Of a stretch of DNA of 63,818 nt, positions 43,503-53,178 are shown piece by piece (position 1 is the stretch's first letter; every line of letters begins with the position of its first letter). The notes under the pieces were generated by a model. That model did no database searches, was not told where the DNA came from, and was given only the letters and a program-made list of their open reading frames with translations. This DNA is from Dechloromonas sp. Dech2017 (GTDB lineage: Bacteria > Pseudomonadota > Gammaproteobacteria > Burkholderiales > Rhodocyclaceae). The translations under genes and the position numbers were made by a program. The stretch lies in the NCBI GenBank assembly GCA_009469585.1, contig SSXW01000024.1, positions 1 to 63,818 of the forward strand, given 5' to 3'.

Positions 43503-45371
43503 ATGGACGTCGAGCTTGCCGAAATCCGCGATTTTCTCGCCGAGTACCCGCCCTTCTCGCTGCTCGACGGCGAACCCCTGGACGCCCTGCCCCGCCTCTT
43601 CGCCGTGCGCTACCTGCGCCGCGGCAGCGCCTTCCCGCCGCCCGACGAAACGCCGGCCGGGCTCTACGTCGTGCGCAAGGGCGCCATCGAGCGGCGCGAC
43701 GCCGCCGGCCAGCTGATCGAGACGCTGTGCGAGGGCGACGTGCTGGCCAGCGACGGCACGGGCGAAAGGCCGGGCGGAGGCGAGCCGGCCAGCGCCACGG
43801 CCATCGAGGACAGCCTGGTCTACCAGATGTCCGCCCCGGCGCTGCGCGACTTGCGGCGGGACAACCCGGCGCTCGACGCCTATTTCGTGCGCAGCGCCGC
43901 CGAGCGCCTGCGCCACGGCCGCCGCGCCCTCGGCGACGGGGCCCGGCAGTCGAGCCTGATGACGCTGCCGGTCGGCGATTTCGTCCGCCGGCTGCCGGTC
44001 GTCGGCAGCCCTGGGCTGAGCGTCCGCCAGGCCGCCGAGCTGATGACTGAACAACGCGTCTCGGCCCTGCTCGTCGTCGACGCCGGCCGGCTGCGCGGCA
44101 TCGTCACCGACCGCGACCTGCGCAGCCGCTGCCTGGCCGCCGGCCTCGACCCGGCGACGCCCATCGCCGCCATCATGAGCCGCGAGGTGGCCAGCATCGG
44201 CCCGGAAAGCGCCGCCTTCGAGGCGCTGATGCAGATGACCCGGCACGGCATCCACCACCTGCCGGTGGTCGACGCGGGCGGCCTGCGCGGCCTGGTATCG
44301 AGCACCGACCTGATGCGCTGGCAGAGCGCCAATGCCGTCTACCTGGCCTGCCTGGTGCGCCAGGCCGGGTCGCTGGCCGAACTGGTCCGGGCCAGCGGCG
44401 AACTGCCCGAACTGCAGGTCCGCCTGCAGGCCGGCGGGGCGACGCCGAGCCAGGTCGGCCAGGCCATTTCCTCGCTCAACGACGCCATCACCATCCGCCT
44501 CATCGAACTGGCCCAGGACGAGCTCGGCCCGGCCCCGCTGCCCTTCGCGTGGACGGCCTGCGGCTCGCAGGGAAGGCACGAGCAGACGGTGCATTCCGAC
44601 CAGGATAACGCGCTGATCTTCGCCGACGACTACGACGAAGCCACCCACGGCACCTATTTCGCGGCGCTCGCCGAACGGGTCAACGACGGGCTGGACGCCT
44701 GCGGCTTCCGCTACTGCCCGGGCAAGGTGATGGCCGGCAACCCGGCCTGGCGGCAGACGCAGGCCGCCTGGATCGTCACCTTCCGCGGCTGGATCGAGCA
44801 GGCCGACACCATGGCCGCCATGCTCGCCGCCAATTTCCTCGACATGCGCGTCGTCTTCGGCGACCCCGCCCTGCTCGCCCCGCTGCACGACGCGATCAAC
44901 GCCGCCTGCGCCAGCCGCGAGCTGTTCCTCGCCCGCATGGTCGACAACGCGCTGAAGAACCGGCCGCCGCTCGGTTTCTTCCGCAACTTCATGCTGATCG
45001 GCGAAGGCGAGCACGCCGCCAGCTTCAACATCAAGCTGGGCGGCCTCATCCCGATCACCGACCTGGCCCGCATCCACGCCCTGGCCGGCGGCCAGGCCGA
45101 AATCGGCACGCTGGCCCGGCTGCGCGCCGGCCCCTCGCCCGGGCTGAGCCGGGAAAGCGCCCAGGAACTGGAGGCCGCCTTCGAGTATTTCGGCAGCCTG
45201 CGCCTGCGCCACCAGGCAGCGCAGATCCGCCAGGGCCGGCCGCCGGACAATTTCATCGAGCCCGAGACGCTGACCGCCTTCGAGAAAGGCCACCTGAAGC
45301 AGGCCTTCGCCGTGCTCGGCCGCCTGCAGGGCGTCTTCGCCCAGCGCTACGCCGGCTACCTCGGGCAATGA
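43503..45371 (+). CDS. Cyclic-nucleotide-binding, CBS and DUF294 nucleotidyltransferase protein
   Basis: The 622-aa product has a CNB-like N-terminal domain (about 1-140), two CBS motifs (about 160-280, VSALLVVDAGRLRGIVTDRD and HHLPVVDAGGLRGLVSSTDL) and a DUF294 nucleotidyltransferase domain (about 320-480). Its motif is CGSQGRHEQTVHSDQDNALI. A DUF294 C-terminal helical part follows. Function unknown; a signal-transducing nucleotidyl transfer is inferred from GlnD-like motifs. Two ATGs abut at 43500 and 43503; GGGAG lies 5 nt before the second, so I chose that. It overlaps the exonuclease gene. Confidence 0.9.
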   Translation: MDVELAEIRDFLAEYPPFSLLDGEPLDALPRLFAVRYLRRGSAFPPPDETPAGLYVVRKGAIERRDAAGQLIETLCEGDVLASDGTGERPGGGEPASATAIEDSLVYQMSAPALRDLRRDNPALDAYFVRSAAERLRHGRRALGDGARQSSLMTLPVGDFVRRLPVVGSPGLSVRQAAELMTEQRVSALLVVDAGRLRGIVTDRDLRSRCLAAGLDPATPIAAIMSREVASIGPESAAFEALMQMTRHGIHHLPVVDAGGLRGLVSSTDLMRWQSANAVYLACLVRQAGSLAELVRASGELPELQVRLQAGGATPSQVGQAISSLNDAITIRLIELAQDELGPAPLPFAWTACGSQGRHEQTVHSDQDNALIFADDYDEATHGTYFAALAERVNDGLDACGFRYCPGKVMAGNPAWRQTQAAWIVTFRGWIEQADTMAAMLAANFLDMRVVFGDPALLAPLHDAINAACASRELFLARMVDNALKNRPPLGFFRNFMLIGEGEHAASFNIKLGGLIPITDLARIHALAGGQAEIGTLARLRAGPSPGLSRESAQELEAAFEYFGSLRLRHQAAQIRQGRPPDNFIEPETLTAFEKGHLKQAFAVLGRLQGVFAQRYAGYLGQ

Positions 45372-46075
45372 TTTTTGACCGCCTGCTGAGCAGCGATTTC
45401 CGGCGCCGCCGCCTGCTCGCCAGGGCGCCGGCCGGCCCGTTGCGCGACTACCTGGCGACGCCCTTCCCCGACCGCAAGGCGGCCAGCGCCGCCGTCGGCT
45501 ACCTGGCGCTCGACCTGGAAACCACCGGCGGCGACCCGGCCCGCGACGAGATCGTCAGCTTCGGCTGGGTGTGCGTAAACGACGGCCTGGTCGAGCTGGC
45601 CACGGCCCGCCATGTGGTCGTCCGCGTCGAAGGGGCGATCACCCCGGGCTCGGCGGTCATCCACGGCATCACCGACGACGAAGCCGGGCGCGGCTGCAGC
45701 CTGCAGGCCGCCCTCGACGAACTGCTCAAGGCACTGGCCGGCCGCGTGCTGATCGCCCACCGCGCCGAAACCGAACTCGATTTCGTCGGCCACGCCTGCC
45801 AGAAAATCTACGGCGGCCGCATCCTGATCCCGGCCGTCGACACGCTGGCCATCGCCGTCACCCAAGCCCAGCGCCGCCAGCAGCACCCGCAGCGCGGCGC
45901 GCTGCGCCTGCACGCCCTGCGCCAGCACTACAACCTGCCCCGCTACCCCGCCCACAACGCGCTGAGCGACGCCCTCGCCGCCGCCGAACTCTTCCTCGCC
46001 CAGCAGGCTGAAGGCGGCCCGGGATCGCCGCTAAAAACCTGGCTGACGGCCAGCCCGAGCCGCTTCGCCGCCTGA
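45368..46075 (+). CDS. DnaQ-like 3'-5' exonuclease (epsilon family)
   Basis: A 235-aa DEDDh exonuclease: motif I LALDLETTGGDPARDEI, motif II HRAETELDF, motif III HNALSDALAAAELFLAQ. About 45 residues precede the domain and are basic. This gene typically follows a CNB-CBS-DUF294 gene, often near an ActP-type acetate permease, which is absent here. It starts at an ATGA overlap with the upstream gene. Substrate unknown. Confidence 0.92.
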   Translation: MIFDRLLSSDFRRRRLLARAPAGPLRDYLATPFPDRKAASAAVGYLALDLETTGGDPARDEIVSFGWVCVNDGLVELATARHVVVRVEGAITPGSAVIHGITDDEAGRGCSLQAALDELLKALAGRVLIAHRAETELDFVGHACQKIYGGRILIPAVDTLAIAVTQAQRRQQHPQRGALRLHALRQHYNLPRYPAHNALSDALAAAELFLAQQAEGGPGSPLKTWLTASPSRFAA

Positions 46076-46090
46076 CGGGCGGAGCCGGGA

Positions 46091-46129
46091 TATTTCGAAA
46101 TTGGGCAAAATTTCCGGTTGACCGTCGGA
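46091..46129 (-). repeat. Dispersed core-W6-W6 repeat, intergenic copy
   Basis: On the minus strand CCGACGGTCAAC, CGG, AAATTT, TGCC, CAATTT, CGAAATA. The rest of the 260-bp gap up to the kinase gene holds no feature I can name, only several GC-rich hairpins and a short AT-rich tail around 46285-46305. Confidence 0.75.
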
Positions 46130-46335
46130 ATCACCCCGCTGCCTGGGCGAGGAGGCAATAGACGGGAACCAGCGGAACCCGCCATAAGATCGCCCTTGTT
46201 CCTTCGGCGGGCCCCGGTTGCGCCGGCAGCCCCGCACCCGCCAGCCACGGTTGGCAAGACAAAAGGTGGCCAGCCGGGTATTACCTAGGTGATAATTATT
46301 CGCAACCTTCATCGACTGGAATCCCTGTCCTCGCG

Positions 46336-49203
46336 ATGTCCACAAACCACGCGTGTAATGGCAACGGGAGCGTCCTGGGTCAATCTGCTCCCGGGACGTT
46401 CATGCTGCTCGCTTCGCTTCGTAGAACCGGCCAGGCCGCCCACTCGGCCCTGGCGCTTTGCCGGACCCTGCTCGTCGGCTTCTGCCTCGCCCTTGCGCTC
46501 CCGCTGGCCCAGGCTGGCCAGTCGATCACCGTCCAGTTGAACTGGAAGCACCAGTTCGAATTCGCGGCGTTTTACACGGCACTGGAAAAGGGCTACTACA
46601 GCGCTGCCGGCCTCGATGTCAGCATCAAGGAGGGTGGCCCGGGCATCGACGTGGTGACCGAAGTCGTTTCCGGCCAGGCCGATTTCGGGGTCGGCACTTC
46701 CTCGCTGGTCATCGACCGCTACCAGGGGCGGGAAGTGGTCGCCGTGGCGACCCTGATGCAGCATTCGCCGATTGCCCTGATGGCCCGCAAGACCCCGTCG
46801 CTACGCAGTGTGCACGATCTGGCCGGCCTGCCGATCGCGGTCGACCCGCACAGCCGTGACGAGATCGAAGCCTATCTGCGGGCCGCCGGCGTGCCGCCCA
46901 ACCAGATCAAATTTGTCGACCAGACCGATTGGCGCCTGGATTCGCTGGATACCGGCAAGGAGGCGGCCAAGGTCATCTACGTGTCGAACGAGCCCTTCTG
47001 GATCCAGGGCCGGGAGCACGATTACCTGACCTTCACCCCGCGCTCGGCCGGCATCGACCTGTTTGGCAACATGCTGTTCGCCGCCGAGCAAACCGTTCGC
47101 CAACAGGCCGACAGGGTTCGTCTGTTCCGCGAGGCGACGACGGCCGGCCTGGCCTACGCGCTGAAGCACCCCGAGGAAATCGTCGAGCTCATTCTCGCCA
47201 AGTACAACAGCCAGAATAAATCGAAGGAGCATTTGCTGTTCGAGGCGGCGCATATCCGGGAGTTGACCCGGGCTGACATTGTCGAGCCGGGATACATGAG
47301 CCCCGGCCGCTGGCGCCACGTGGTCGACGTCTATGCCGGCCAGAAAAAGATTCCCGAGGATTTCTCCCTCGACGGCTTTCTCTACGAAGACCACAAACCC
47401 ACGGTACCCCAGTGGGTTTGGTGGGTCGGCCTGGTCATTCTGGCCGCCCTGTCGATGACCTCCTACCTCGTGGCGCGGTTCAGGGCGCTGAATTTCGAGC
47501 TGCAATCGGAAGTCGCCGAGCGTTTGCGGGCCGAGGCCGAACTGCGCGCCAGGGAAGCCCAGTTGCGGGCCAACTTCGAAAATACGCCGAACGTTTCCCT
47601 GCAGTGGTACGACGAGCAGGGCCGGGTCACCTACTGGAACCCGGCCTCGGAGCGTCTGTTTGGCTGGAGCCAGGAAGAAGCCGTCGGCAAGACCCTCGAC
47701 CAGCTCATCCTGTCGACCGAGGATGCCGCCACCTTCCTGGGCTGCCTGACCGACATCGCCCGCACCGGCGAATCCTATGGCCCGTACGAATCGACGTTAC
47801 GCAACAAGGCCGGCGAGGAACGCTGGATCCTGTCGACCATCTTCGGCTTCCCGCTGGGCGAGGACCATGTCGGCTTCGCCTGCATGGATGTCGATATCAC
47901 GGCGCAAAAGCGAGCGCAGAGCGAACTCAATCACTACAACGAGAGCCTGAAGCAGCAAGTCGATTTGCGGACCAGCGAACTGTTGCTGGCGAAAAACCAG
48001 GCGGAGGCGGCCAGCCAGGCCAAGAGCACCTTCCTGGCCAACATGAGCCACGAGTTACGGACGCCCTTCCACGGCATCCTCGGTACCATCGCCCTGGCCC
48101 GCAACCGGATGCAGGACCCGAAAGGCCTGGATTGCCTGGACCGGGCCAAGGGGGCGACCAAGCACTTGCTCGCCGTGGTGAACGACATCCTCGATATTTC
48201 GAAAATCGAAGCCGGAAGAATGCATATCGAGCAGCATGATTTCCAGCTGGCCACCATTTTCGAGAACCTCGCTCATGTCGTCGAGCATCAACTCGATCAG
48301 AAGGAAATTGCGCTACACCTCGACTTGCCCGGGGAGCTTTCACGCGTATGGTTCTCCGGAGATTCCGTTCGCCTTGCCCAGGTGCTGATCAATCTGGTCG
48401 GCAATGCCGTGAAATTCACCGATCACGGCAGCGTCAGGCTGAGCGTCACTAAGCGTAGCCCGGCCCGGCTCGGCATGGACACCCGATTGCATTTCGAGAT
48501 CGCCGATACCGGCATCGGCATAGCGCCGGAACGACAGCAAGCTATCTTCGATTCCTTCGAGCAGGCCGACAATTCGCTGACCCGACGCTATGGCGGAACC
48601 GGCCTCGGCCTGGCCATCAGCAAGCGACTGGTCGACATGATGGGCGGAGAAATCGGCCTGCGCAGCACGGCCGGCCTCGGCAGCACCTTCTGGTTCACCT
48701 TGCCGCTGGCCAAATCGGTGAAGGGCGACCACCCGGCATCGGCGCCCATCTCGGAAAGCGCCGAGGACGCCATCCAGCTGAAGTTCGCCGGCCGGCGCGT
48801 GCTGGTCGTCGATGACGAACCGGTCAACCTGGAGATCGCCAAGACCTGCCTGGAGGATGCCGGCCTCGCCGTCGATACGGCGAGCGATGGCGGGCAAGCA
48901 CGGGACCTGGCGGCCCGCAGCCGCTACGCGCTGATCCTGATGGACCTGCAGATGCCGGTACTGAACGGCCTGAAGGCGACGCAGGCCATTCGCGCCGACA
49001 CGGTGAATGCGGGAACCCCGATCATCGCCCTGACAGCGAATGCCTACGCCGAAGACAAGGTGGCTTCCATGCAGGCCGGGATGAACGACTTCATGTCGAA
49101 GCCGGTTGACCCCGCCCAACTCTACGAAAAGACCCTTTTCTGGCTGGAACGCGCCAATCTCGGCGGCGATTCCGCTCAATCGACCAGGTCATCCGACGCC
49201 TGA
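46336..49203 (+). CDS. Hybrid sensor histidine kinase with NMT1/THI5-like sensor domain
   Basis: The 955-aa product, in order: signal or anchor (about 40-60), a periplasmic NMT1/THI5-like binding domain (about 62-330: [34 protein letters not shown]), a membrane helix (about 357-378), PAS (about 405-520), coiled linker, HisKA with [17 protein letters not shown], HATPase ([31 protein letters not shown]) and a receiver domain with the acceptor Asp in [14 protein letters not shown]. The sensor resembles ABC pyrimidine-precursor binding proteins, so a small heterocycle ligand is possible (inference). No cognate regulator is adjacent. ATG at 46402 is an alternative start. Confidence 0.9.
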   Translation: MSTNHACNGNGSVLGQSAPGTFMLLASLRRTGQAAHSALALCRTLLVGFCLALALPLAQAGQSITVQLNWKHQFEFAAFYTALEKGYYSAAGLDVSIKEGGPGIDVVTEVVSGQADFGVGTSSLVIDRYQGREVVAVATLMQHSPIALMARKTPSLRSVHDLAGLPIAVDPHSRDEIEAYLRAAGVPPNQIKFVDQTDWRLDSLDTGKEAAKVIYVSNEPFWIQGREHDYLTFTPRSAGIDLFGNMLFAAEQTVRQQADRVRLFREATTAGLAYALKHPEEIVELILAKYNSQNKSKEHLLFEAAHIRELTRADIVEPGYMSPGRWRHVVDVYAGQKKIPEDFSLDGFLYEDHKPTVPQWVWWVGLVILAALSMTSYLVARFRALNFELQSEVAERLRAEAELRAREAQLRANFENTPNVSLQWYDEQGRVTYWNPASERLFGWSQEEAVGKTLDQLILSTEDAATFLGCLTDIARTGESYGPYESTLRNKAGEERWILSTIFGFPLGEDHVGFACMDVDITAQKRAQSELNHYNESLKQQVDLRTSELLLAKNQAEAASQAKSTFLANMSHELRTPFHGILGTIALARNRMQDPKGLDCLDRAKGATKHLLAVVNDILDISKIEAGRMHIEQHDFQLATIFENLAHVVEHQLDQKEIALHLDLPGELSRVWFSGDSVRLAQVLINLVGNAVKFTDHGSVRLSVTKRSPARLGMDTRLHFEIADTGIGIAPERQQAIFDSFEQADNSLTRRYGGTGLGLAISKRLVDMMGGEIGLRSTAGLGSTFWFTLPLAKSVKGDHPASAPISESAEDAIQLKFAGRRVLVVDDEPVNLEIAKTCLEDAGLAVDTASDGGQARDLAARSRYALILMDLQMPVLNGLKATQAIRADTVNAGTPIIALTANAYAEDKVASMQAGMNDFMSKPVDPAQLYEKTLFWLERANLGGDSAQSTRSSDA

Positions 49204-49215
49204 TGGCCGGCCGCT

Positions 49216-49440
49216 TCAGCCGACGTGCTCGCCCCGCCGCAAGGGCTTCAGCAGATCGGCCAGGCCGTTGTGGTCGATTTCCTGCATCAGTGCCAGCAGG
49301 CGGCCGATCTCGCCGGGCGGGAAGCCTTCACGGGCGAACCAGTTGAGGTAGTTGCCGGGCAGGTCGGCGATCAGCGTGCCCTTGTGCTTGCCGAAGGGCA
49401 TGGCGCGGGTCACCAGCAGTTGCAGGTCTTCGGGGTTCAT
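49216..49440 (-). CDS. DUF3820 family small protein
   Basis: A 74-aa protein: AMPFGKHKGTLIADLPGNYL, NWFAREGFPPGEIGRLLALM. This is the DUF3820 family, common in proteobacteria and related to a domain in exonuclease-like proteins; function unknown. It starts at 49440 and lies 41 bp downstream of the TauE-like gene on the same strand. Confidence 0.85.
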   Translation of the reverse strand: MNPEDLQLLVTRAMPFGKHKGTLIADLPGNYLNWFAREGFPPGEIGRLLALMQEIDHNGLADLLKPLRRGEHVG

Positions 49441-49481
49441 GGTCGGCGGCTGGCGGGTTAAGCCGCCATTGTGCCAAAAAC

Positions 49482-50234
49482 TCAGCCGTGGCCGATCATC
49501 CACAGCGCGGTAGCCAGCAGCATGGCCGAGAAGGCGGCGCGCAGGCGGCGTTCGGGCAGGCGGAGGGCGATCCGGACGCCGGCCGAGACGCTGAGCGCCC
49601 CGCCCACGGCCAGGGCGATGCCGGTTTTCCAGTCGACCAACCCGGCGCCGGAAAAAGTGGCGAGGGCGATGGCCGAACTGGGGGTGACCAGGGCCAGCGC
49701 GTAGCCTTGGGCCATGGCCTGGGTCTGGCGAAAGAAGGTGACCAGGATGGGCGGCACGATCATGCCGCCGCCGATGCTGATCAGCCCCTGGCACGATCCG
49801 CCGAGCAGGCCGACCAGCGGGATCAGGCGTTCCGGCCAGGCCGGCGACCACGACGAGCCGCCCCGGCGCAGCGACCACAGGCTGTGCACGGCGAGCCAGA
49901 GCAGGAACAGGCCGAAATAGCGGCGCAATTCGGCCGACGGAAGGTTGCTGGCGTAGCGGGCGGTCAATGTGGTGGCGGTCGCCGCGCAGACGACGAGCAG
50001 CGCCGTACGCAGTTTCGGCAGCGGCTGGCGCTGGCTGTAGCGCCACAGGGCGATGGCCAGGTTGGGCACCATCATGACCAGCGCCGTGCCCTGGGCCAGC
50101 TTCTGGTCCATGCCGAAAAGGCCGGTCATCACCGGGATGGCGATGATGCCGCCGCCAATGCCGAAGACGCCGCCGGTGAAGCCGAGGGCGGCACCGATCA
50201 ACAGGGGAATGGCCAGACTGGTCAGCAAAAGCAT
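49482..50234 (-). CDS. TauE/SafE-family sulfite or anion exporter
   Basis: A 250-aa membrane protein with two homologous halves: GAALGFTGGVFGIGGGIIAI and GLLGGSCQGLISIGGGMIVP, each with the conserved GxGGG motif. About seven to eight helices. Family members export sulfite, sulfoacetate or related organic anions; the substrate here cannot be read from sequence. It is divergent from a LysR regulator that has a symmetric binding site in the shared spacer, so induction by the substrate is likely. Confidence 0.9.
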   Translation of the reverse strand: MLLLTSLAIPLLIGAALGFTGGVFGIGGGIIAIPVMTGLFGMDQKLAQGTALVMMVPNLAIALWRYSQRQPLPKLRTALLVVCAATATTLTARYASNLPSAELRRYFGLFLLWLAVHSLWSLRRGGSSWSPAWPERLIPLVGLLGGSCQGLISIGGGMIVPPILVTFFRQTQAMAQGYALALVTPSSAIALATFSGAGLVDWKTGIALAVGGALSVSAGVRIALRLPERRLRAAFSAMLLATALWMIGHG

Positions 50235-50327
50235 GGAAAACTCGGCATGGGTGAGTCGGCATCGGCAACCGGTGGTGCGTGGGGAGCCATGTTACTGCTT
50301 TTCCATGGCGACAAAATACGTCTAAAT

Positions 50328-50342
50328 TTACTCGATTCGTAA
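50328..50342. promoter_or_regulatory. LysR-type binding site (TTAC-N7-GTAA)
   Basis: TTACTCGATTCGTAA is a 15-bp site with perfect outer symmetry and the T-N11-A pattern of LysR regulators. It lies 22 bp before the lysR start and 94 bp before the divergent TauE gene. Confidence 0.6.
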
Positions 50343-50363
50343 CTTTGATTTAGCAATAAGACG

Positions 50364-51284
50364 ATGCCCTCCGAACTCGCCTTTTTCTCGCTGCTCGTCC
50401 ACCACGGCAGCCTGGCCCGGGCTGCCCGCGAACTGGGGCTGACCGGGCCGGCCGTCAGCCGCCGCCTGGCCCAGCTCGAACAACGCCTGGGCGTGCGCCT
50501 GCTGGCCCGGACGACGCGGCGCATGAGCCTGACGCCGGAGGGCGAGCTTTACCTGGCCGAAAGCCGGCGCATCCTGGCCGACATCGAGGCGCTGGAGCAG
50601 ACGCTGACCGGCAGCCGGGCCGAACCGCGCGGCCTGCTGCGCCTCCACGCCACCTTCGGCTTCGGGCGGCGGCAACTGGCGCCGGCGGTTTCCGACTTCG
50701 TCCGCCGCTACCCGGCGGTGGATATCCAGCTGACCCTGGGCGACCAGCCGGTGACGCCGGGCGAGCAGCCCTTCGACATCGCCATCCGTTTCGGGGAGCC
50801 GCCCGAGGCGCGGGTGGTCGCCCGCCAGATCGCCTCCAACCAGCGCTACCTGTTCGCCGCGCCGGCCTACCTGGCCCGGCGCGGGGTGCCGGCCGGGCCG
50901 GACGACCTGGCCGGCCACGACTGCATCGTCATCCGCGAGGGGCCGGGGGCCTTCGGCACGTGGACGCTGTGCGCCGGCAAGCAGTGCCGCAAGGTCAAGG
51001 TGCGCGGCACGCTGAGCACGAACCACGGCGAGGTCGCCGTCGACTGGGCGCTCGACGGCCACGGCATCCTGCTCCGTTCGTTCTGGGATACCGCCGCCGA
51101 GGTCCGAGCCGGCCGCCTGCAGCGGCTGCTCCCCGAGTGGTCGGGCAGCCCGGCCGACATTTACGCCCTCTACCCGCCCCGCCTCGAGTTGTCGGCCAAG
51201 GTGCGCGTCTTTCTCGATTTCCTCGTCGAACGCTTCGCCGCCTACCGGGTGGCCGGCGACGACCCGGCTGGGTTGCCCTGGTAG
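50364..51284 (+). CDS. LysR-family transcriptional regulator
   Basis: A 306-aa regulator: N-terminal winged helix (about 3-62, AFFSLLVHHGSLARAARELG, SRRLAQLEQRLGVRLLART) and a substrate-binding domain (about 90-295, GEQPFDIAIRFGEPPEARVV). The closest style is the DsdA/CrgA-like group. Divergent from the TauE-like exporter with a T-N11-A site between, so it probably controls that gene and itself. The downstream MFS gene is convergent. Confidence 0.92.
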   Translation: MPSELAFFSLLVHHGSLARAARELGLTGPAVSRRLAQLEQRLGVRLLARTTRRMSLTPEGELYLAESRRILADIEALEQTLTGSRAEPRGLLRLHATFGFGRRQLAPAVSDFVRRYPAVDIQLTLGDQPVTPGEQPFDIAIRFGEPPEARVVARQIASNQRYLFAAPAYLARRGVPAGPDDLAGHDCIVIREGPGAFGTWTLCAGKQCRKVKVRGTLSTNHGEVAVDWALDGHGILLRSFWDTAAEVRAGRLQRLLPEWSGSPADIYALYPPRLELSAKVRVFLDFLVERFAAYRVAGDDPAGLPW

Positions 51285-51291
51285 GGGCCGC

Positions 51292-52458
51292 TCAGCGGCC
51301 GGCCCGCCACATCGGGTAAAGCCCGAGCAGGCCGAGCAGCGGGCCGGGTAGCAGCAGCCAGGCGATGGCCGTGCCCCAGTCGGCGATCCAGGCGGTGCCA
51401 AGCTGGATGGAGATCATGGTGATGGCGAAACCGATCGAGTTCTGGATGGCCAGCGCGCTGCCGACGATTTCGGGCGGGCAGGCGCGGGCCGACAGGGCCG
51501 AGAAATGCGGCGAATCGGCAACGACGGCAGCGCCCCAGACGAGCAGCAGCAGCGCCTTGGTCCACAACGGCCAAGCGTCGATCAGCGGGAAGATTGCGCA
51601 GCACAGGGCCGAGGCGGCCAGTGCCGTGGCCGCGACGCGAGCGCTGCCGAGGCGCTGGCTCAACCAGCCGCCAAGCAGGCAGCCGACGGCGCCGATGCCG
51701 ATGACGGCAAAGGCAAAGCCGGAAAGCGCCCGGCTGCCCGGCCCGGCCAGCCCGCTCAGGATGAGCAGCGCCGGGGTCAGCGTCCAGAAAGCGTAGAGCT
51801 CCCACATGTGGCCGAAATAGCCGAGCGCCGAGGCCCGGAAATCGCGTCCCGAGAAGGCGTGGAAGACGCGGCCCAGGCGCAGTTGCGGCGCATCGTGGCG
51901 GCGCTTGAGATGCGGCCCGTCGCCGAGGCGGAAGATCATCGCCGCCGCGACCAGGGCCAGGCCTGATGAAACCAGGATCACCGCCGGCCACGACCAGCCC
52001 GCCCCGGCCAGGCGGATGCCGTGCGGCAGGGCAGTGCCCAGGGTCAACATGCCGACCAGCTGGGCGAGCGCGGCGCCGGCCCGCTCCGGCACCCAGCTGA
52101 CGACCAGCTTCATGCCCAGCGGGTAGACCCCGGCCAGGCAGAAGCCGACCGCGAAGCGCAGCGGCACGGCGCTGCCCATGCCGTCGGCGAGCAGCGCGAA
52201 GGCGGCATTGCCGAGGGCGCCGAGCCCGGCGCAGACGGCAAAGATGCGGCTGGCCGGAAAGCGGTCGGCCAGCCCGGAGACGGCGAAAGTCAGCGTGCCG
52301 AGGATGAAGCCGAGCTGCACGGCGTTGGTCAGCAGGCCGATGTCGGCCGGCGCGATGCCCCAGGCGCGGATCAGGTCGTCGGCCGCGCTGTTGGCCGAGA
52401 ACCACAGCGAGGTGCCGAACAGCTGGGCGATGACGATGATGAAAACCGGGCTTTTCAT
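51292..52458 (-). CDS. Major facilitator superfamily transporter
   Basis: A 388-aa protein with twelve predicted helices in two halves. The first half begins VFIIVIAQLFGTSLWFSANS with GILPADIGLLTNAVQLGFIL-like sequence; the loop between helices 2 and 3 contains GLADRFPASRI, a weak form of the MFS motif A. No substrate can be assigned. Start at 52458 (MKSPVFIIVIAQ); the longer reading crosses a partial dispersed repeat. Divergent from the YgjP-like gene. Confidence 0.85.
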   Translation of the reverse strand: MKSPVFIIVIAQLFGTSLWFSANSAADDLIRAWGIAPADIGLLTNAVQLGFILGTLTFAVSGLADRFPASRIFAVCAGLGALGNAAFALLADGMGSAVPLRFAVGFCLAGVYPLGMKLVVSWVPERAGAALAQLVGMLTLGTALPHGIRLAGAGWSWPAVILVSSGLALVAAAMIFRLGDGPHLKRRHDAPQLRLGRVFHAFSGRDFRASALGYFGHMWELYAFWTLTPALLILSGLAGPGSRALSGFAFAVIGIGAVGCLLGGWLSQRLGSARVAATALAASALCCAIFPLIDAWPLWTKALLLLVWGAAVVADSPHFSALSARACPPEIVGSALAIQNSIGFAITMISIQLGTAWIADWGTAIAWLLLPGPLLGLLGLYPMWRAGR

Positions 52459-52463
52459 GGCAG

Positions 52464-52490
52464 GATCGAAAAATGGCGTGGACCGCAGCT
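52464..52490 (-). repeat. Partial dispersed repeat upstream of the MFS gene
   Basis: On the minus strand GCTGCGGTCCAC, GCC, ATTTTT, CGATCC. The core has one change and the second AT block is lost. It lies 6 bp before the start codon of the transporter. Confidence 0.5.
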
Positions 52491-52569
52491 TAACCGCTCC
52501 GGCCCGGTGGGCGACAGGGAGCACCGCCGACTTCCGGTAAAATCGGCGGCCTGCCACCAATCACCCGCC

Positions 52570-53112
52570 ATGCCGCCGAAACCGTCGACCAACTACCTTG
52601 CCGGCTATCCCGAGCACCTCACCGCGCCGGTCTGGCAGCTGATCGATGCTGGCCGGCTGGGCAACATATTGCTCGGCAAATACCCGCAGGCCCATGCGGT
52701 GCGCACCGACAAGGCCCTCTACGACTACGTCCAGGACCTGCGCGGCCGCTATCTGCGCAACGTGCCCCAGCCAAGCCGGGTGGCCTTCGACGGCAAGCTG
52801 CAAGCCATCCGCCAGGCGCTCGGCACCCATACGCGTATCGCCCGGGTGCAGGGCGGCAAGCTGAAGAGCAAGCGCGAGATCCACATCGCCAGCGTTTTCC
52901 GCGACATGCCGGAAGAATTCCTGCGCATGATCGTCGTCCATGAGCTGGCCCACTTCAAGGAAGCCGACCACGACAAGGCTTTCTACCAGTTGTGCCGGCA
53001 CATGGCGCCGGATTACGCCCAGCTCGAATTCGACCTGCGCGTCTATCTCTGCCACCTCGAAGCCGGCGGCCGGCCGCTGTGGGCCGGTGAAGTTTCCGAA
53101 CATAATGTGTGA
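52570..53112 (+). CDS. YgjP-like zinc metallopeptidase-fold protein
   Basis: A 180-aa protein ending in the YgjP-like signature MIVVHELAHFKEADHDKAF (HExxH-type zinc motif with third His). The N-terminal half is basic and helical. YgjP-like proteins are related to WLM/SprT peptidases; activity is unproven. The start at 52570 (MPPKPSTNYLAGYPEHL) is the only ATG near the divergent spacer. A near-consensus dispersed repeat follows the stop after 1 bp. Confidence 0.85.
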   Translation: MPPKPSTNYLAGYPEHLTAPVWQLIDAGRLGNILLGKYPQAHAVRTDKALYDYVQDLRGRYLRNVPQPSRVAFDGKLQAIRQALGTHTRIARVQGGKLKSKREIHIASVFRDMPEEFLRMIVVHELAHFKEADHDKAFYQLCRHMAPDYAQLEFDLRVYLCHLEAGGRPLWAGEVSEHNV

Positions 53113-53113
53113 A

Positions 53114-53155
53114 TCCAGCGGTCAACCGGAAAAAACGCCGATTTTCAAATTCGAG
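53114..53155 (+). repeat. Dispersed core-W6-W6 repeat, intergenic copy
   Basis: CCAGCGGTCAAC, CGG, AAAAAA, CGCC, GATTTT, CAAATTC. It fills most of the 66-bp gap between the YgjP-like gene and the lipoprotein gene. Confidence 0.75.
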
Positions 53156-53178
53156 ACACTTAAGCGGAGCAGAAAGCC

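Noticed and set aside
42696..45368. 890-codon minus-strand frame opposite the CBS-DUF294 gene
   Set aside because: Shadow frame; the plus-strand protein has recognisable domains throughout.
46140..46335. Structured GC-rich leader before the hybrid kinase as a riboswitch
   Set aside because: No TPP, c-di-GMP or other conserved riboswitch core could be recognised by eye.
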